A stretch of DNA of 50,411 nt from Sulfitobacter sp. (GTDB lineage: Bacteria > Pseudomonadota > Alphaproteobacteria > Rhodobacterales > Rhodobacteraceae), in NCBI GenBank assembly GCA_024636445.1, contig JAGXHE010000181.1:1-50411 (forward strand), written 5' to 3'. Position 1 is the stretch's first letter. Each line of letters opens with the position of its first letter. Below are positions 11,060 through 21,210 of the stretch, piece after piece. The notes beneath the pieces were generated by a model that saw only the letters and a program-made list of their open reading frames with translations, was not told the origin of the DNA and made no database searches. A program made the position numbers and the translations under genes.

Positions 11060-12231
11060 CAGTTCGTTCCTCCACGGCGCAATTCATTGAGAGGAAGATA
11101 GGGAACAACGCCCTGCCCTCCGCCACTGCCACCAATTGATTCCTCAAGGATGATCTTGTCCACATCCCCTAGAATGCGTTCCATTGATTCCAGATACAGG
11201 CGTTTGCGTGTCACCTGCGGTGCCTTGGAATACTCCTCGAGGATCGAGGTAAAGCGTGCCGCTTCACCTTCGGCTTCGTTGACCTGCTGGGCACGGTAGC
11301 CCTCGGCCTCTTCCAATCTTTGTGCGGCTTCACCGCGCGCACCCGCGAGAACGCGGTTGGCATAGGCATCGGCCTGACGTTCCAGACGGTCACGCTGTTG
11401 CTCGGCTGCCTGCACTTCACGGAAGCTGTCGATGACTTCGGCGGGTGGGTCAGCCTTGTCGAGGTTGAGACGCACGATGTTCACGCCACTGTCGTATTGG
11501 TCCAGAGTTTGCTGGATCAGTTGCTGTGCCTCGTCGGCGACCAGTTGGCGGTCCCGGTTCAGGATCGGTGCCAGTTGCGACCGGGCGATGACTTCGCGCA
11601 TGGCCGCTTCGGACACGGCGCGAATGGTCTCTTCGGGCGCTGCCAGATTGAACAGGTATTTCGCGGCATCCGTGATGTTCCAGACCACCTGGAAATCGAT
11701 GTCGATGATGTTCGCATCCGTGGTCAGCATCAGCCCGCTGTCGCCACGCGACGTGGTCCCGATGGTTTCGGTCTGTTCGCGTGTCACCGACAGGACTTCG
11801 GCAGTCACCAAAGGCCACGGCGCAAAGTTCAGGCCGGGGCCGCCGGTTGACGAGTATTCGCCCAGAAACAGCTCGACCGATTGTTCATCGGGTTTCACCG
11901 TGTAGAAGCTTGCGAAACCCCACGCCACGACCAGTACGACCGCCGCAAGACCGACCGTGCCGCGCGTGATACGCGGGCCACCGCCATCACCGCCCGAGCC
12001 GGGCCCGCCGGTGCCGTTGTTGCCACCGCGACCGCCCATAAGAACGCGCAGTTGTTCCTGACCTTTTCTGACCAGTTCGTCGATCTCGGGCATCTGACTG
12101 CCTTCGCCGGGGCGTCGTCCGCCACCTTGCTTGCCGCCATTGCCTGAGCCGTTCGAGCCACGATCGCCCCCGCGCCCGTCGTCACCGCCAGAGCCTCCGC
12201 CGCCCCACGGGCCGCCTGTATTGCCAGCCAT
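11059..12231 (-). CDS. hflK: FtsH protease activity modulator HflK
   Basis: Gly-rich N-terminus, one TM, SFYTVKPDEQSVELFLGEYSSTGGPGLNFAPWP SPFH domain. Confidence 0.95.
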   Translation of the reverse strand: MAGNTGGPWGGGGSGGDDGRGGDRGSNGSGNGGKQGGGRRPGEGSQMPEIDELVRKGQEQLRVLMGGRGGNNGTGGPGSGGDGGGPRITRGTVGLAAVVLVVAWGFASFYTVKPDEQSVELFLGEYSSTGGPGLNFAPWPLVTAEVLSVTREQTETIGTTSRGDSGLMLTTDANIIDIDFQVVWNITDAAKYLFNLAAPEETIRAVSEAAMREVIARSQLAPILNRDRQLVADEAQQLIQQTLDQYDSGVNIVRLNLDKADPPAEVIDSFREVQAAEQQRDRLERQADAYANRVLAGARGEAAQRLEEAEGYRAQQVNEAEGEAARFTSILEEYSKAPQVTRKRLYLESMERILGDVDKIILEESIGGSGGGQGVVPYLPLNELRRGGTN

Positions 12232-12307
12232 ATGTTTTCTGTCCTCCTGTTCGCCACCCGTTGGGGAGGCGGATCAAATCATAAGTTGTGTATCATACTT
12301 GTAGAAA

Positions 12308-13777
12308 TCAAGCAGTGCGTGTCGGGCTTCGCATTGTCACGAGTTCCTCGGACATCGTCGGATGCACCGCACAAACACGGTCAAAGTCTTCTTTTGTTGC
12401 ACCCATCTTGATCGCGATGCCCGCCAGCTGGATCATTTCACCGGCTCCGGGCGCGACAATATGACAGCCCAGAACCACACGTGTTTTCTTGGAAACGATC
12501 AGCTTCATCAGTGCGCGGTCCTCGCGTCCGGCAAATGCGGTCTGCATCGGCCGGAAGCTGGACGTGTACACTTCGACTTCTTCTTGTTCAACCGCAGCCT
12601 CTTCGCTCAGACCGATGGTGCCCATTTCGGGCTGGGTAAAGATCGCCGAGGGAATCAGATCGTGATCAACCGGCGTCGGGTTGTCGCGAAACACCGTCTC
12701 GACAAAGGCCATGCCCTCGCGGATGGCAACCGGCGTCAGGTTGACCCGGTCGGTGACGTCGCCGATGGCATAGATGTTGTCGACATCGGTCTTTGAATGG
12801 TCATCCACCAATATCTGCTTGCCCCGGCCCAGCTTTACCCCGGCCTCTTCCAGACCCATGTCGTTGGTGGACGGCGCGCGCCCTGTGGCAAAGAACACCA
12901 TGTCGAATATCTTTTCGCCGCCCGTGGTCGATTTGACCCGGATCGGCCCGCCGCGCGGACCTGCGGCAGCGCTGGCCTCGGCCTTGGTCAACTCGGCCCC
13001 TGTGTCGTCGGCCGCACCCATCGCCGCGTCAGACCCCACATGCGGCGTCTGCTCTTCGCTTGCGAGGCACAGCTCGACGATGTTGGTGCCCACATGCAGG
13101 TCGATGCCCCGCGTCCGCATGGCCTCGGCCACAAGGCCACGCGCTTCGTCGTCAAACCCGCGCAGGATTTGCGCACCGCGGTAGTATTGCGTCACCTCGA
13201 CGCCCAACCCGTGCAGGATGCAGGCGAACTCGCAGGCGATATAGCCGCCGCCGATGATCAGGATCGACTTGGGCAGGGAGTCCAGATGAAAGATGTCGTC
13301 GCTGACGATCCCCAACTCGGCATTTGGCAGATCGGGGCGCACCGGATAGCCGCCGGTGGCGACCAGAATTGTCTTGGCGGTTTTCTCGGTGCCGTCGTCC
13401 AGCAAGATGGTGTGCTTGTCTTTCAGCCTGGCGCGGCAATCAAAGGTCGCGACACCGGAATTGGCCAGCAGGTTGCGATAGACCTGTTCAAGCCGGTCCA
13501 GTTCGGTGTGCAGGTTCTTCTTGAACACCGGCCAGTCGAACGGGCCATCCCTGACGTCCCAGCCATAGACGCGGGCATCATGCGTCAGATCGCGGTATTC
13601 GCTCGCATAGACCATCAGCTTTTTCGGCACGCAGCCCCGGATCACACAGGTCCCGCCATAGCGGCTTTCCTCGGCCAGCCCGACCTTGACCCCGTCGCCA
13701 GCCGCCACGCGGGCTGCACGCACGCCGCCCGAACCGCCGCCGATTACAAATAAATCAAAGTCATATGTGGAAGCCAT
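12308..13777 (-). CDS. gor: glutathione-disulfide reductase
   Basis: FVIGGGSGGVRAAR, GGTCVIRGCVPKKLMVYAS redox-active disulfide, C-terminal VHPTMSEELVTMR. Confidence 0.94.
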   Translation of the reverse strand: MASTYDFDLFVIGGGSGGVRAARVAAGDGVKVGLAEESRYGGTCVIRGCVPKKLMVYASEYRDLTHDARVYGWDVRDGPFDWPVFKKNLHTELDRLEQVYRNLLANSGVATFDCRARLKDKHTILLDDGTEKTAKTILVATGGYPVRPDLPNAELGIVSDDIFHLDSLPKSILIIGGGYIACEFACILHGLGVEVTQYYRGAQILRGFDDEARGLVAEAMRTRGIDLHVGTNIVELCLASEEQTPHVGSDAAMGAADDTGAELTKAEASAAAGPRGGPIRVKSTTGGEKIFDMVFFATGRAPSTNDMGLEEAGVKLGRGKQILVDDHSKTDVDNIYAIGDVTDRVNLTPVAIREGMAFVETVFRDNPTPVDHDLIPSAIFTQPEMGTIGLSEEAAVEQEEVEVYTSSFRPMQTAFAGREDRALMKLIVSKKTRVVLGCHIVAPGAGEMIQLAGIAIKMGATKEDFDRVCAVHPTMSEELVTMRSPTRTA

Positions 13778-13794
13778 GCAAGCGGGTCCTTTTC

Positions 13795-14583
13795 TTATTC
13801 GGCCAGATCGGTGAACAGGTTGTCCGTCTCGACAAAGTCCAGACGATCCTGCTCGATTGTGCCTTCATTTATGTCACGCACCTCGACGCGTCCATCACCG
13901 TAGCCGATCACAACTGCGTCACAGATGTCGATGAACAGCCCGTTTTCGACGACACCGGGCATCTGGTTCAGCACCAGAGACAGCTGCCGCACATTGCCGA
14001 TGCGGTGCAGATGCAGGTCGAGAATGTGGTTGCCCTCGTCGGTGATGAAAGGACGCGCGCCGTTCATCCGCAGCGACGACGACCGGCCCAGCACGTCCAT
14101 CGAGATCAGCGTTTCCTCAACCAGCGCCTGCGTGGTCTGCCAGCCAAAGGGGATCACTTCGATCGGCAAGGGAAACGCGCCCAGCGTCTCGACCTCTTTG
14201 CCGATGTCGGCGATCACGATCATCTGATCGCTGGCCGTGGCCACGATCTTTTCTTGCAACAGCGCGCCACCGCCGCCCTTGATCAGGTTCAGGTCGCCGT
14301 CGAATTCGTCGGCCCCGTCGATGGTCAGATCCAGCCACTTCGCCTCGTCCAGCGAAATCACCTCGATGCCCACGTCGCGCGCCAGTTCGGCGGTGCGCGT
14401 CGAGGTCGGCACGCCCTTGATCCGCAATCCGTCGTTGCGCACCATCTCTCCGATGCAGCGCACCAGCCAGGCCGCCGTGCTGCCCGTGCCCAGCCCCACG
14501 CGCATACCGTCCTCGACATAGTCGGCGGCACGCTTGGCGGCGACAAATTTTGCCTTGTCGATGGGCGAGAGTTCTCCGGACAT
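13795..14583 (-). CDS. rpiA: ribose-5-phosphate isomerase A
   Basis: MSGELSPIDKAKFVAAKRAADYVEDGMRVGLGTGSTAAW, DGADEFDGDLNLIKGGGGALLQEKIVA. Confidence 0.96.
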   Translation of the reverse strand: MSGELSPIDKAKFVAAKRAADYVEDGMRVGLGTGSTAAWLVRCIGEMVRNDGLRIKGVPTSTRTAELARDVGIEVISLDEAKWLDLTIDGADEFDGDLNLIKGGGGALLQEKIVATASDQMIVIADIGKEVETLGAFPLPIEVIPFGWQTTQALVEETLISMDVLGRSSSLRMNGARPFITDEGNHILDLHLHRIGNVRQLSLVLNQMPGVVENGLFIDICDAVVIGYGDGRVEVRDINEGTIEQDRLDFVETDNLFTDLAE

Positions 14584-14794
14584 GGGGCAGCTCCATTGAT
14601 GTCTATCGCCGCTTATAGGAAAGTTGCGCCTTGGGTGCCATGCCAATTGCGCTTTTGCAGGCCGTCTGGATGCGGCGAAAGGGCACAAATCTGCATCAGG
14701 TCGCACGGTCGGCCTGATCGTTGCGTCAGCTTTCGCAGCAGATGCGTCGCAAATGGTGTGCCGTTCGCTCAAGGTGCGCGCTATGCCTGCGGCC

Positions 14795-15484
14795 ATGACC
14801 TATGTGCTGCACTATGCCCCTGACAATGCCTCGCTGATCGTAAGGTTGGCGCTGGACCATGCGGCCCTGCCCTTTGAGGCGCGGCTTGTGGACCGTGCGG
14901 CGCTTGCGCAGGCGTCCGAGGCCTACCGCGCGCTGAACCCCAACGGGCTGATCCCGACGCTGGAAACACCGCAAGGCGTGCTGTTCGAGACGGGTGCGGT
15001 CCTGCTCTGGCTGGCCGACACCCACGGCGGACTTGGGCCTGCGCCGGATGACGTGCGGCGCGGCAACTGGCTGAAATGGCTGTTCTTTACAGCCAATACA
15101 TTGCACCCTGGCCTGCGCATGATGTTCTACCCCGAGAAATACACAGGTGACGACCGGCGCGATCAGGCCCGCCTGCGCCGCCATCTGCACACCCAGATCA
15201 CCGCCAACCTGCACGCATTGGACGCCGCTGCCGCCGATTGGCGCCTCGACACCCCCACCGTACTTGATTTCTACATCGCGGGTTGCCTGCGCTGGTGTGC
15301 CGTCTATCCTGACGACGCCGACCGCAGCTGGTTCGACCTGACCACATACCCTGCGCTGCACGCGATCTGCCTGCACCTCGAAACCCTGCCCGCCTGCGCC
15401 GCTTTGCAACGCGCCGAAGGTCTGGGCGACACGCCCTTCACCGCGCCCCGCGCACCCACCCCGCCCCAAGGAAGTGCCACCTAA
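14795..15484 (+). CDS. glutathione S-transferase family protein
   Basis: MTYVLHYAPDNASLIVRLALDHAALPFEARLVDR..., LNPNGLIPTLETPQGVLFETGAVLLWLAD; an upstream ATG at 14783 is also possible. Confidence 0.85.
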   Translation: MTYVLHYAPDNASLIVRLALDHAALPFEARLVDRAALAQASEAYRALNPNGLIPTLETPQGVLFETGAVLLWLADTHGGLGPAPDDVRRGNWLKWLFFTANTLHPGLRMMFYPEKYTGDDRRDQARLRRHLHTQITANLHALDAAAADWRLDTPTVLDFYIAGCLRWCAVYPDDADRSWFDLTTYPALHAICLHLETLPACAALQRAEGLGDTPFTAPRAPTPPQGSAT

Positions 15485-16858
15485 ATGTTTCTATCCGTCT
15501 TCGAGATGTTCAAAGTGGGCATCGGCCCCTCGTCCTCGCACACCATGGGCCCGATGGTCGCCGCCGCGCGGTTTCTGGACCTGATGCGCGCCTCGCCGTT
15601 CCAGTTTGCAGGCGTGCGCGCGTCGCTGCATGGCTCGCTGGCCTTTACCGGTGTCGGACATGCCACCGACCGCGCCACCATACTGGGCCTCGCGGGGTTT
15701 GTCCCCGACACCTATGACAACGACCGCGCCGAGGCGGTGCTGGCCGATCTGGAAACCTCGCACCAGTTGCGCCCCGAAGGCCTGCCACCGCTGAAGTTCG
15801 ACCCCAAGCGCGATTTGGTGTTCGACTATGACACCCAGCTCAAGGGCCACGCCAACGGCATGATCCTGATGGCCACCGACGCCCAGGGGGACGTGACCCT
15901 GCGCCAGGTCTACTACTCCATCGGCGGCGGCTTCGTGATGACCGAAGAGGAACTGGCCGCAGGCAAGGACACCGACGAAGGCGATCCCGTGCCGTTCCCG
16001 TTCAAATCCGCCAAGGAGATGCTGGAGATGTCGAACGCCTCGGGCAAGACCATCGCCGGCATGAAACGCGCCAACGAGGAATCGCGCGGCGGGGCCGATA
16101 ACCTGAGGCAAGGCACGGCGCGGCTGTGGCAGGTGATGAACGATTGCATCGACCGCGGGCTGGAGAACGACGGCATCCTGCCCGGCGGATTGAACGTGAA
16201 ACGCCGCGCCAAGGCGATCCACGATGCGCTGCAGGCCGAACGCGGGATGAACCAGCAGGCGCCCCACACCATCAACGACTGGATGAGCGTCTATGCGATG
16301 GCGGTGAACGAGGAAAACGCCGCCGGTGGGCAGGTGGTGACCGCCCCCACCAACGGCGCGGCCGGCGTGCTGCCCGCCACTTTGCGCTATTACCTCGACC
16401 ATGTGCCGGGTGCGTCCGAGAAACACATCGAGGATTTCCTGCTGACCGCCGCCGCCATCGGCGGGTTGGTGAAATACAACGCCTCGATCTCGGGTGCCGA
16501 AGCGGGCTGTCAGGCCGAAGTGGGCAGTGCCGCCGCCATGTCTGCCGCAGCGCTGTGTGCCGTCATGGGCGGCTCGCCCGAACAGGTGGAAAACGCCGCC
16601 GAAATCGCGCTGGAACACCATCTGGGCATGACCTGCGATCCGGTCCGGGGGCTGGTGCAGGTGCCGTGCATCGAACGCAACGGTCTGGGCGCGATCAAGG
16701 CGGTGAGTGCCGCGTCGCTGGCGCTGCGCGGTGACGGCACCCATCTGGTGCCGCTGGATGCCTGCATCGAGACCATGCGCCAGACCGGTGTCGATATGTC
16801 CGAGAAGTACAAGGAAACCTCGCTGGGCGGGCTGGCCGTGAATGTGCCCAACTGCTGA
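15485..16858 (+). CDS. sdaA: L-serine ammonia-lyase (single-chain, Fe-S type)
   Basis: [63 protein letters not shown]. Confidence 0.96.
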   Translation: MFLSVFEMFKVGIGPSSSHTMGPMVAAARFLDLMRASPFQFAGVRASLHGSLAFTGVGHATDRATILGLAGFVPDTYDNDRAEAVLADLETSHQLRPEGLPPLKFDPKRDLVFDYDTQLKGHANGMILMATDAQGDVTLRQVYYSIGGGFVMTEEELAAGKDTDEGDPVPFPFKSAKEMLEMSNASGKTIAGMKRANEESRGGADNLRQGTARLWQVMNDCIDRGLENDGILPGGLNVKRRAKAIHDALQAERGMNQQAPHTINDWMSVYAMAVNEENAAGGQVVTAPTNGAAGVLPATLRYYLDHVPGASEKHIEDFLLTAAAIGGLVKYNASISGAEAGCQAEVGSAAAMSAAALCAVMGGSPEQVENAAEIALEHHLGMTCDPVRGLVQVPCIERNGLGAIKAVSAASLALRGDGTHLVPLDACIETMRQTGVDMSEKYKETSLGGLAVNVPNC

Positions 16859-16914
16859 GCCTTTGATCACAAAGGCAATTGCCAAGTCCCGGCACCGCAC
16901 CTAGCGTGCCGGGA

Positions 16915-17829
16915 ATGGATCAAGACCGCCCCCTTTTGGGTATCATGCTGATGCTCGGCTTTTGTGTCGTGGCCCCGATGGGCGACGCACTGGCCAAGGT
17001 CATCGGCCAGTCGCTGTCGCTGGGCCAGCTGCTGTGGTGCCGCTTTATGGTACAGGTGCTGGTGCTGATCCCGCTGGTCTGGCTGACGGGACGGCACTGG
17101 CGGATGCGTGGCCGCGTGCTGCGGCTGACGTTTATCCGCACGCTTTTGCATATCGCGGGCATCGGCGGCATGTTCACCGCCCTGCGGTATCTGCCGCTGG
17201 CCGATGCGGTGGCGATTGCCTTCGTCATGCCGTTCCTGATGCTGCTGCTGGGCAAGTTCGTTCTGAACGAAGAGGTCGGCAGCCGCCGTCTGATCGGGTG
17301 CGTCGTGGGCTTTGCAGGCACGCTGCTGGTGGTCCAGCCCAGCTTTGCCGATGTCGGCTGGCCCGCGCTGTGGCCGATTTTCGTGGCTGTGACCTTTGCA
17401 CTGTTCATGCTGGTGACGCGTCAGATCGCCAAGCAGACCGATCCCGTGGGCTTGCAAGCCGTGTCCGGGGTGATGGCAATCGCTATCATGTCGCCGCTGC
17501 TGCTGCTGTTTCCCGACGACGTGGCAGCACTGGCGATGCGCCTGCCGACGGGGAACGAGACGCTGTTGCTGGTGGGCATTGGCCTCTTTGGCACGCTGGG
17601 ACACCTGATGATGACATGGTCGCTGCGCTTTGCGCCTGCGGCGACGCTGGCACCGATGCAATATCTGGAGATCCCCTTTGCCACCGCCATCGGCTACGCG
17701 GTGTTCGGCGACTGGCCCAACGGGCTGGCAGCGGTGGGCATCATGATCACCGTCGCCGCAGGGCTGTATGTGGTGTTGCGCGAACGCAGCGTGGCGCGCG
17801 CCCAGATGCGCGTGCCGCCCGCCGCCTAG
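16915..17829 (+). CDS. DMT-superfamily (EamA) transporter
   Basis: About 10 hydrophobic segments with two EamA repeats; MDQDRPLLGIMLMLGFCVVAPMGDALAK. Confidence 0.88.
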   Translation: MDQDRPLLGIMLMLGFCVVAPMGDALAKVIGQSLSLGQLLWCRFMVQVLVLIPLVWLTGRHWRMRGRVLRLTFIRTLLHIAGIGGMFTALRYLPLADAVAIAFVMPFLMLLLGKFVLNEEVGSRRLIGCVVGFAGTLLVVQPSFADVGWPALWPIFVAVTFALFMLVTRQIAKQTDPVGLQAVSGVMAIAIMSPLLLLFPDDVAALAMRLPTGNETLLLVGIGLFGTLGHLMMTWSLRFAPAATLAPMQYLEIPFATAIGYAVFGDWPNGLAAVGIMITVAAGLYVVLRERSVARAQMRVPPAA

Positions 17830-18482
17830 ATCAGCGCCTCAACCAGCGCGGGCAAGATGCGACGCGGCGCGATGCACAGCATCCCCGGCCCGTCCATCCA
17901 AAGCTCTACCGGCCCCGTGGCCCGGTTCGACGTGCCGATCAGACGCATCGGATCAAAGTCCAGCCCGTCAATCGGCCATTGCAATCCGGTCGACCGTCCG
18001 GTGACGTGGCGCATCGGAAACAGCGACACTACATCTCCCGCAACCACGGGCAGAGACAGTCGGGCGGGACAGTGAAAGATAACCTCATGCGCGCCCAGCA
18101 CGACGCAGGGCCGCATCGAATGCGCCACCAGAACGTGAAATGCCGCAAGTTGATGATCGACCCGCTCACCTGTGAAACCGACGGCAATCACCAAAGGGGC
18201 CGCGATACTGCGCAGCGCCTTGTCAAAGTCGGTGCTGGACTGTTCCGCGATATGAAACAGACGCTCGGGCGGGATCTGGGCACGGACATCTGCGGGCAGA
18301 CTGTCGAAATCACCGATCACCGCGTCGGGCATCACCCCCGCCGCCAGCGCCAGAATTGCTCCTCCGTCGGCCGCAACACAGACCGGGGCCAGAGATCGGG
18401 CAAGATCGACATCCGCCGCGACCGCCGCGCCACCGCCCAAAAGTGTCACTGGTTCTTTACTGTCAACAATCACGCTATTCAC
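17826..18482 (-). CDS. thiamine diphosphokinase
   Basis: VAADGGAILALAAGVMPDAVIGDFDSLPADVRAQ, STDFDKALR, VGFTGERVDHQLA; typical TPK motifs. Confidence 0.88.
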   Translation of the reverse strand: MNSVIVDSKEPVTLLGGGAAVAADVDLARSLAPVCVAADGGAILALAAGVMPDAVIGDFDSLPADVRAQIPPERLFHIAEQSSTDFDKALRSIAAPLVIAVGFTGERVDHQLAAFHVLVAHSMRPCVVLGAHEVIFHCPARLSLPVVAGDVVSLFPMRHVTGRSTGLQWPIDGLDFDPMRLIGTSNRATGPVELWMDGPGMLCIAPRRILPALVEALI

Positions 18483-18618
18483 GGCGTTTTTAATCCTTTG
18501 TTTGGAAACAGATCACAAAGTCGCCTTGAAATGATACCGTCATCAGCACAGATTCGGGCTGCTTTGGCCGCGCCAGTCAACGCTATATATGACTGCAGCA
18601 CCGCAGAGGACGAACACC

Positions 18619-21147
18619 ATGATGAGTAACAATAAAATTTTAACGGTCTCCTACGGCACTTTCTCGTGCACGTTGGAAGGTTTCGACGATTCGTTTGATA
18701 CCATGAAAGCCATCGCAGAGTATTTCCGCGATCTGGCCAGTGACGACCGCTACTTTGGTGCCGAGCCTCCGCAACCCGACGCAGAAATGCTGGCGCGGAT
18801 CGCCGAACGCGAAATCGAGCGCCGTGTCGAGGCGCGCATGAACGACGGGCGCATCTTCCTCAGCGCCATGGCACCCGACGCGGCGCCTTCTGCGGTAAGG
18901 CAGACGGCCCCCAAAGAGAAGCCCGCCGAACCAGCGCCAACAGCACCAGTGGCCGAGACCGCGCCAACGCCCGAAGCACCTGTCGCCGTAGCGCCTGTCG
19001 CCGAAGCAGAACCCACACCCGAAATGATTCCCGAAGCCGACGCCGTCCAGCTGCAGGACAGTGACGCAGTTGCGGATGATGTGATTGCCGAGGATTCGGT
19101 AGCCGAAGATGCGGCAGAAGCCGTTGAAGAGATCGAGGCTGCCTCAGATGATACAATAGAGACTCCGGCAGAAATCGAAGAAACCGCTGCCGAGATAGAA
19201 GAAGTAGAACCAGAAGCCGCCGAGGCCTTCCAGGAGGACGTCACCGAAGCGGAAGCGTTCTTTGCAGACACCGACACCGCACCCTCGGACATCGTCGAAG
19301 GCGAACCCGAAGACCAACAGGACGAAGTGGCCGAAGCCGAAGACGTCATAACCCCGGTCCGCCCACGCACCGTACCGCACGCCGACAGCATCGCCGCCAA
19401 GCTCGAGCGTATCCGCGCCGTGGTTTCGCAGGCCAACGATGACGACAGCGACGACGACTATGACGACGAGGCCGACATCGTGACCTCAGCCGCTCATGAT
19501 GACGCGCTCGCGCATGCGGTGATGGACGATCAGGACGATGCCGCACAAGACGCCGCAGCGGACGTGATCGCCGAAGCCGCCGCCGACGTGACAGCAGCAC
19601 TTGCCGAAGATGAAGACGACGACGCGTCGTCGGTCGAAGATGACAGCATGGTGATGTCCGCCGAAGACGAGGATGAAGACCTCGAAGCGATGCTTGCGCG
19701 TCTGGATGACAGTATGTCTCAAGTCGATGCCGTGGCCCTGGCAGAAACTGTCGAGGCGCCCGAGGTGGCAGAAGTCACCGCCGATCAGCCCGAAGACAGC
19801 GCCGAAATCAATGACGACGCCAACATGTTTGGCGAAGACCAAGACGACGCGGACGAAGCATATGAAGACGAAGCGTCTGACGATGATGACGAAGAGATCA
19901 TGATCATCGACGACGAAGACGAGAACGACGAAGATCAGAACGACACTGTCGAAACCGCAGTTGCCGCCGCGCCGCGCATCGCCCGCATCATCAAGATCAA
20001 GCGCGCCGATCTGGAAGCTGCCATTGCCCAGGGCAATCTCGAAGAGATGGCCGACGACGAAGATAATGGCGACGAGGACAGTACCGACAAGGTTAATGGC
20101 GACGAGTATGAAAGCGATCTGAAAGACGTGGCGGATGTTGCCGAGCACGACGAGTCCAAAGCCACCACCCGCCATCCTCACTCGACCCTCTCGGACGAAG
20201 ACGAGGAAGCCTTGCTGCGCGAGTTGGAAAGCGTCGAAGCAGAACTGACAGGCGTCGAAACCGTTCCGGCCGAAACGCTTGGCGACGAAGATGAAGACGA
20301 CCTGCAAGGCGAACTGGCCGACACCGGAGCCGAACTTTCCGGCACTGAACCGACCGAACCCACCGCAGCCGAAGAGGGCGACCAAGATCAGGACGAAGAC
20401 CAAGACGAGATCGAAGTCGCCGAAGACGCAGACCAGCCCGCAGAAGCCACACGCCAGGCGCCCGCCAAACTGGACGCTGCAGACGAGGATGACATGGACC
20501 GTCTGATGGCAAAGGCCGACGTGCAAATGGGCGAACCCGAAAGCGCGCGCAACCGCGACGCCTTTGCCCACCTGCGTGCCGCCGTGGCTGCGAAAAACTC
20601 CGACGAGAACATCGTCGGCGCGAAAATCGCCGAAGAAGCGCTGGAAGTCCGCGCCTATCAGACCGATCTGGCCGATGTGGTCAAACCGCGCCGTCCTGAA
20701 ATGCGCGGCGCTGGTACCGATCGTCGCCCTGACGTGACGCGCCCCGCACCGTTGAAACTGGTCGCGGAACAGCGCGTGGACACCATGTTGCCCAGTTCTG
20801 ATGGCCCAGTGCGTCCGCGCCGCGTGGCCGCAGCCCCGGCGATCGTCGAGACCAGCGGCGCGCACAGCTTTGCCGAGTTTGCAGACGACATGGGCGCACA
20901 CGACCTGCCCGATCTTCTGGAAGCCGCCGCCGCGTTCCTGACATTCGTCGAAGACCGCGATCAATTCTCGCGTCCTCAAGTGATGTCGAAAGTGCGTCAG
21001 GTGATCGGCGCCGACTTTAGCCGCGAAGACGGCCTGCGTTCCTTTGGCCAACTGCTCCGGGCCGGGAAGATCGAAAAGATCGAAGGCGGGCGCTTTGCTG
21101 TCTCGGGCGACATCGGGTTTCGCCCCGATCAGCGCGCTGCGGGCTGA
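18619..21147 (+). CDS. large highly acidic protein with conserved-looking N- and C-terminal segments
   Basis: 842-aa continuous ORF; N-terminus MMSNNKILTVSYGTFSCTLEGFDDSFDTMKAIAEYFRDLASDDRYFG; D/E/A-rich centre; C-terminal FLTFVEDRDQFSRPQVMSKVRQVIGADFSREDGLRSFGQLLRAGKIEKIEGGRFAVS. Confidence 0.85.
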   Translation: MMSNNKILTVSYGTFSCTLEGFDDSFDTMKAIAEYFRDLASDDRYFGAEPPQPDAEMLARIAEREIERRVEARMNDGRIFLSAMAPDAAPSAVRQTAPKEKPAEPAPTAPVAETAPTPEAPVAVAPVAEAEPTPEMIPEADAVQLQDSDAVADDVIAEDSVAEDAAEAVEEIEAASDDTIETPAEIEETAAEIEEVEPEAAEAFQEDVTEAEAFFADTDTAPSDIVEGEPEDQQDEVAEAEDVITPVRPRTVPHADSIAAKLERIRAVVSQANDDDSDDDYDDEADIVTSAAHDDALAHAVMDDQDDAAQDAAADVIAEAAADVTAALAEDEDDDASSVEDDSMVMSAEDEDEDLEAMLARLDDSMSQVDAVALAETVEAPEVAEVTADQPEDSAEINDDANMFGEDQDDADEAYEDEASDDDDEEIMIIDDEDENDEDQNDTVETAVAAAPRIARIIKIKRADLEAAIAQGNLEEMADDEDNGDEDSTDKVNGDEYESDLKDVADVAEHDESKATTRHPHSTLSDEDEEALLRELESVEAELTGVETVPAETLGDEDEDDLQGELADTGAELSGTEPTEPTAAEEGDQDQDEDQDEIEVAEDADQPAEATRQAPAKLDAADEDDMDRLMAKADVQMGEPESARNRDAFAHLRAAVAAKNSDENIVGAKIAEEALEVRAYQTDLADVVKPRRPEMRGAGTDRRPDVTRPAPLKLVAEQRVDTMLPSSDGPVRPRRVAAAPAIVETSGAHSFAEFADDMGAHDLPDLLEAAAAFLTFVEDRDQFSRPQVMSKVRQVIGADFSREDGLRSFGQLLRAGKIEKIEGGRFAVSGDIGFRPDQRAAG

Positions 21148-21170
21148 CTGCCAAGCCTGAAAAGAGACTG

Positions 21171-21197
21171 AACGGCGGGCCCCAGGGTCCGCCGTTT
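21171..21197. terminator. intrinsic terminator-like hairpin between convergent genes
   Basis: AACGGCGG...CCGCCGTT 8-bp stem just after the stop at 21147 and before the stop of the minus-strand gene at 21211. Confidence 0.65.
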
Positions 21198-21210
21198 GGC
21201 GTTTCAGGGG

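Noticed and set aside
15491-16900. 469-aa minus-strand ORF opposite sdaA
   Set aside because: Shadow ORF; the H/G/R-rich product has no family resemblance.
19400-20480. CRISPR-like or tandem-repeat array suggested by recurring GACGAAGAC/GATGACGAC strings
   Set aside because: Irregular spacing, and explained by Asp/Glu codon runs in the acidic ORF; no fixed repeat-spacer pattern.
19486-21051. 521-aa minus-strand ORF opposite the acidic protein gene
   Set aside because: Complement of D/E codons yields F/V/L runs; an artefact of the acidic low-complexity frame.
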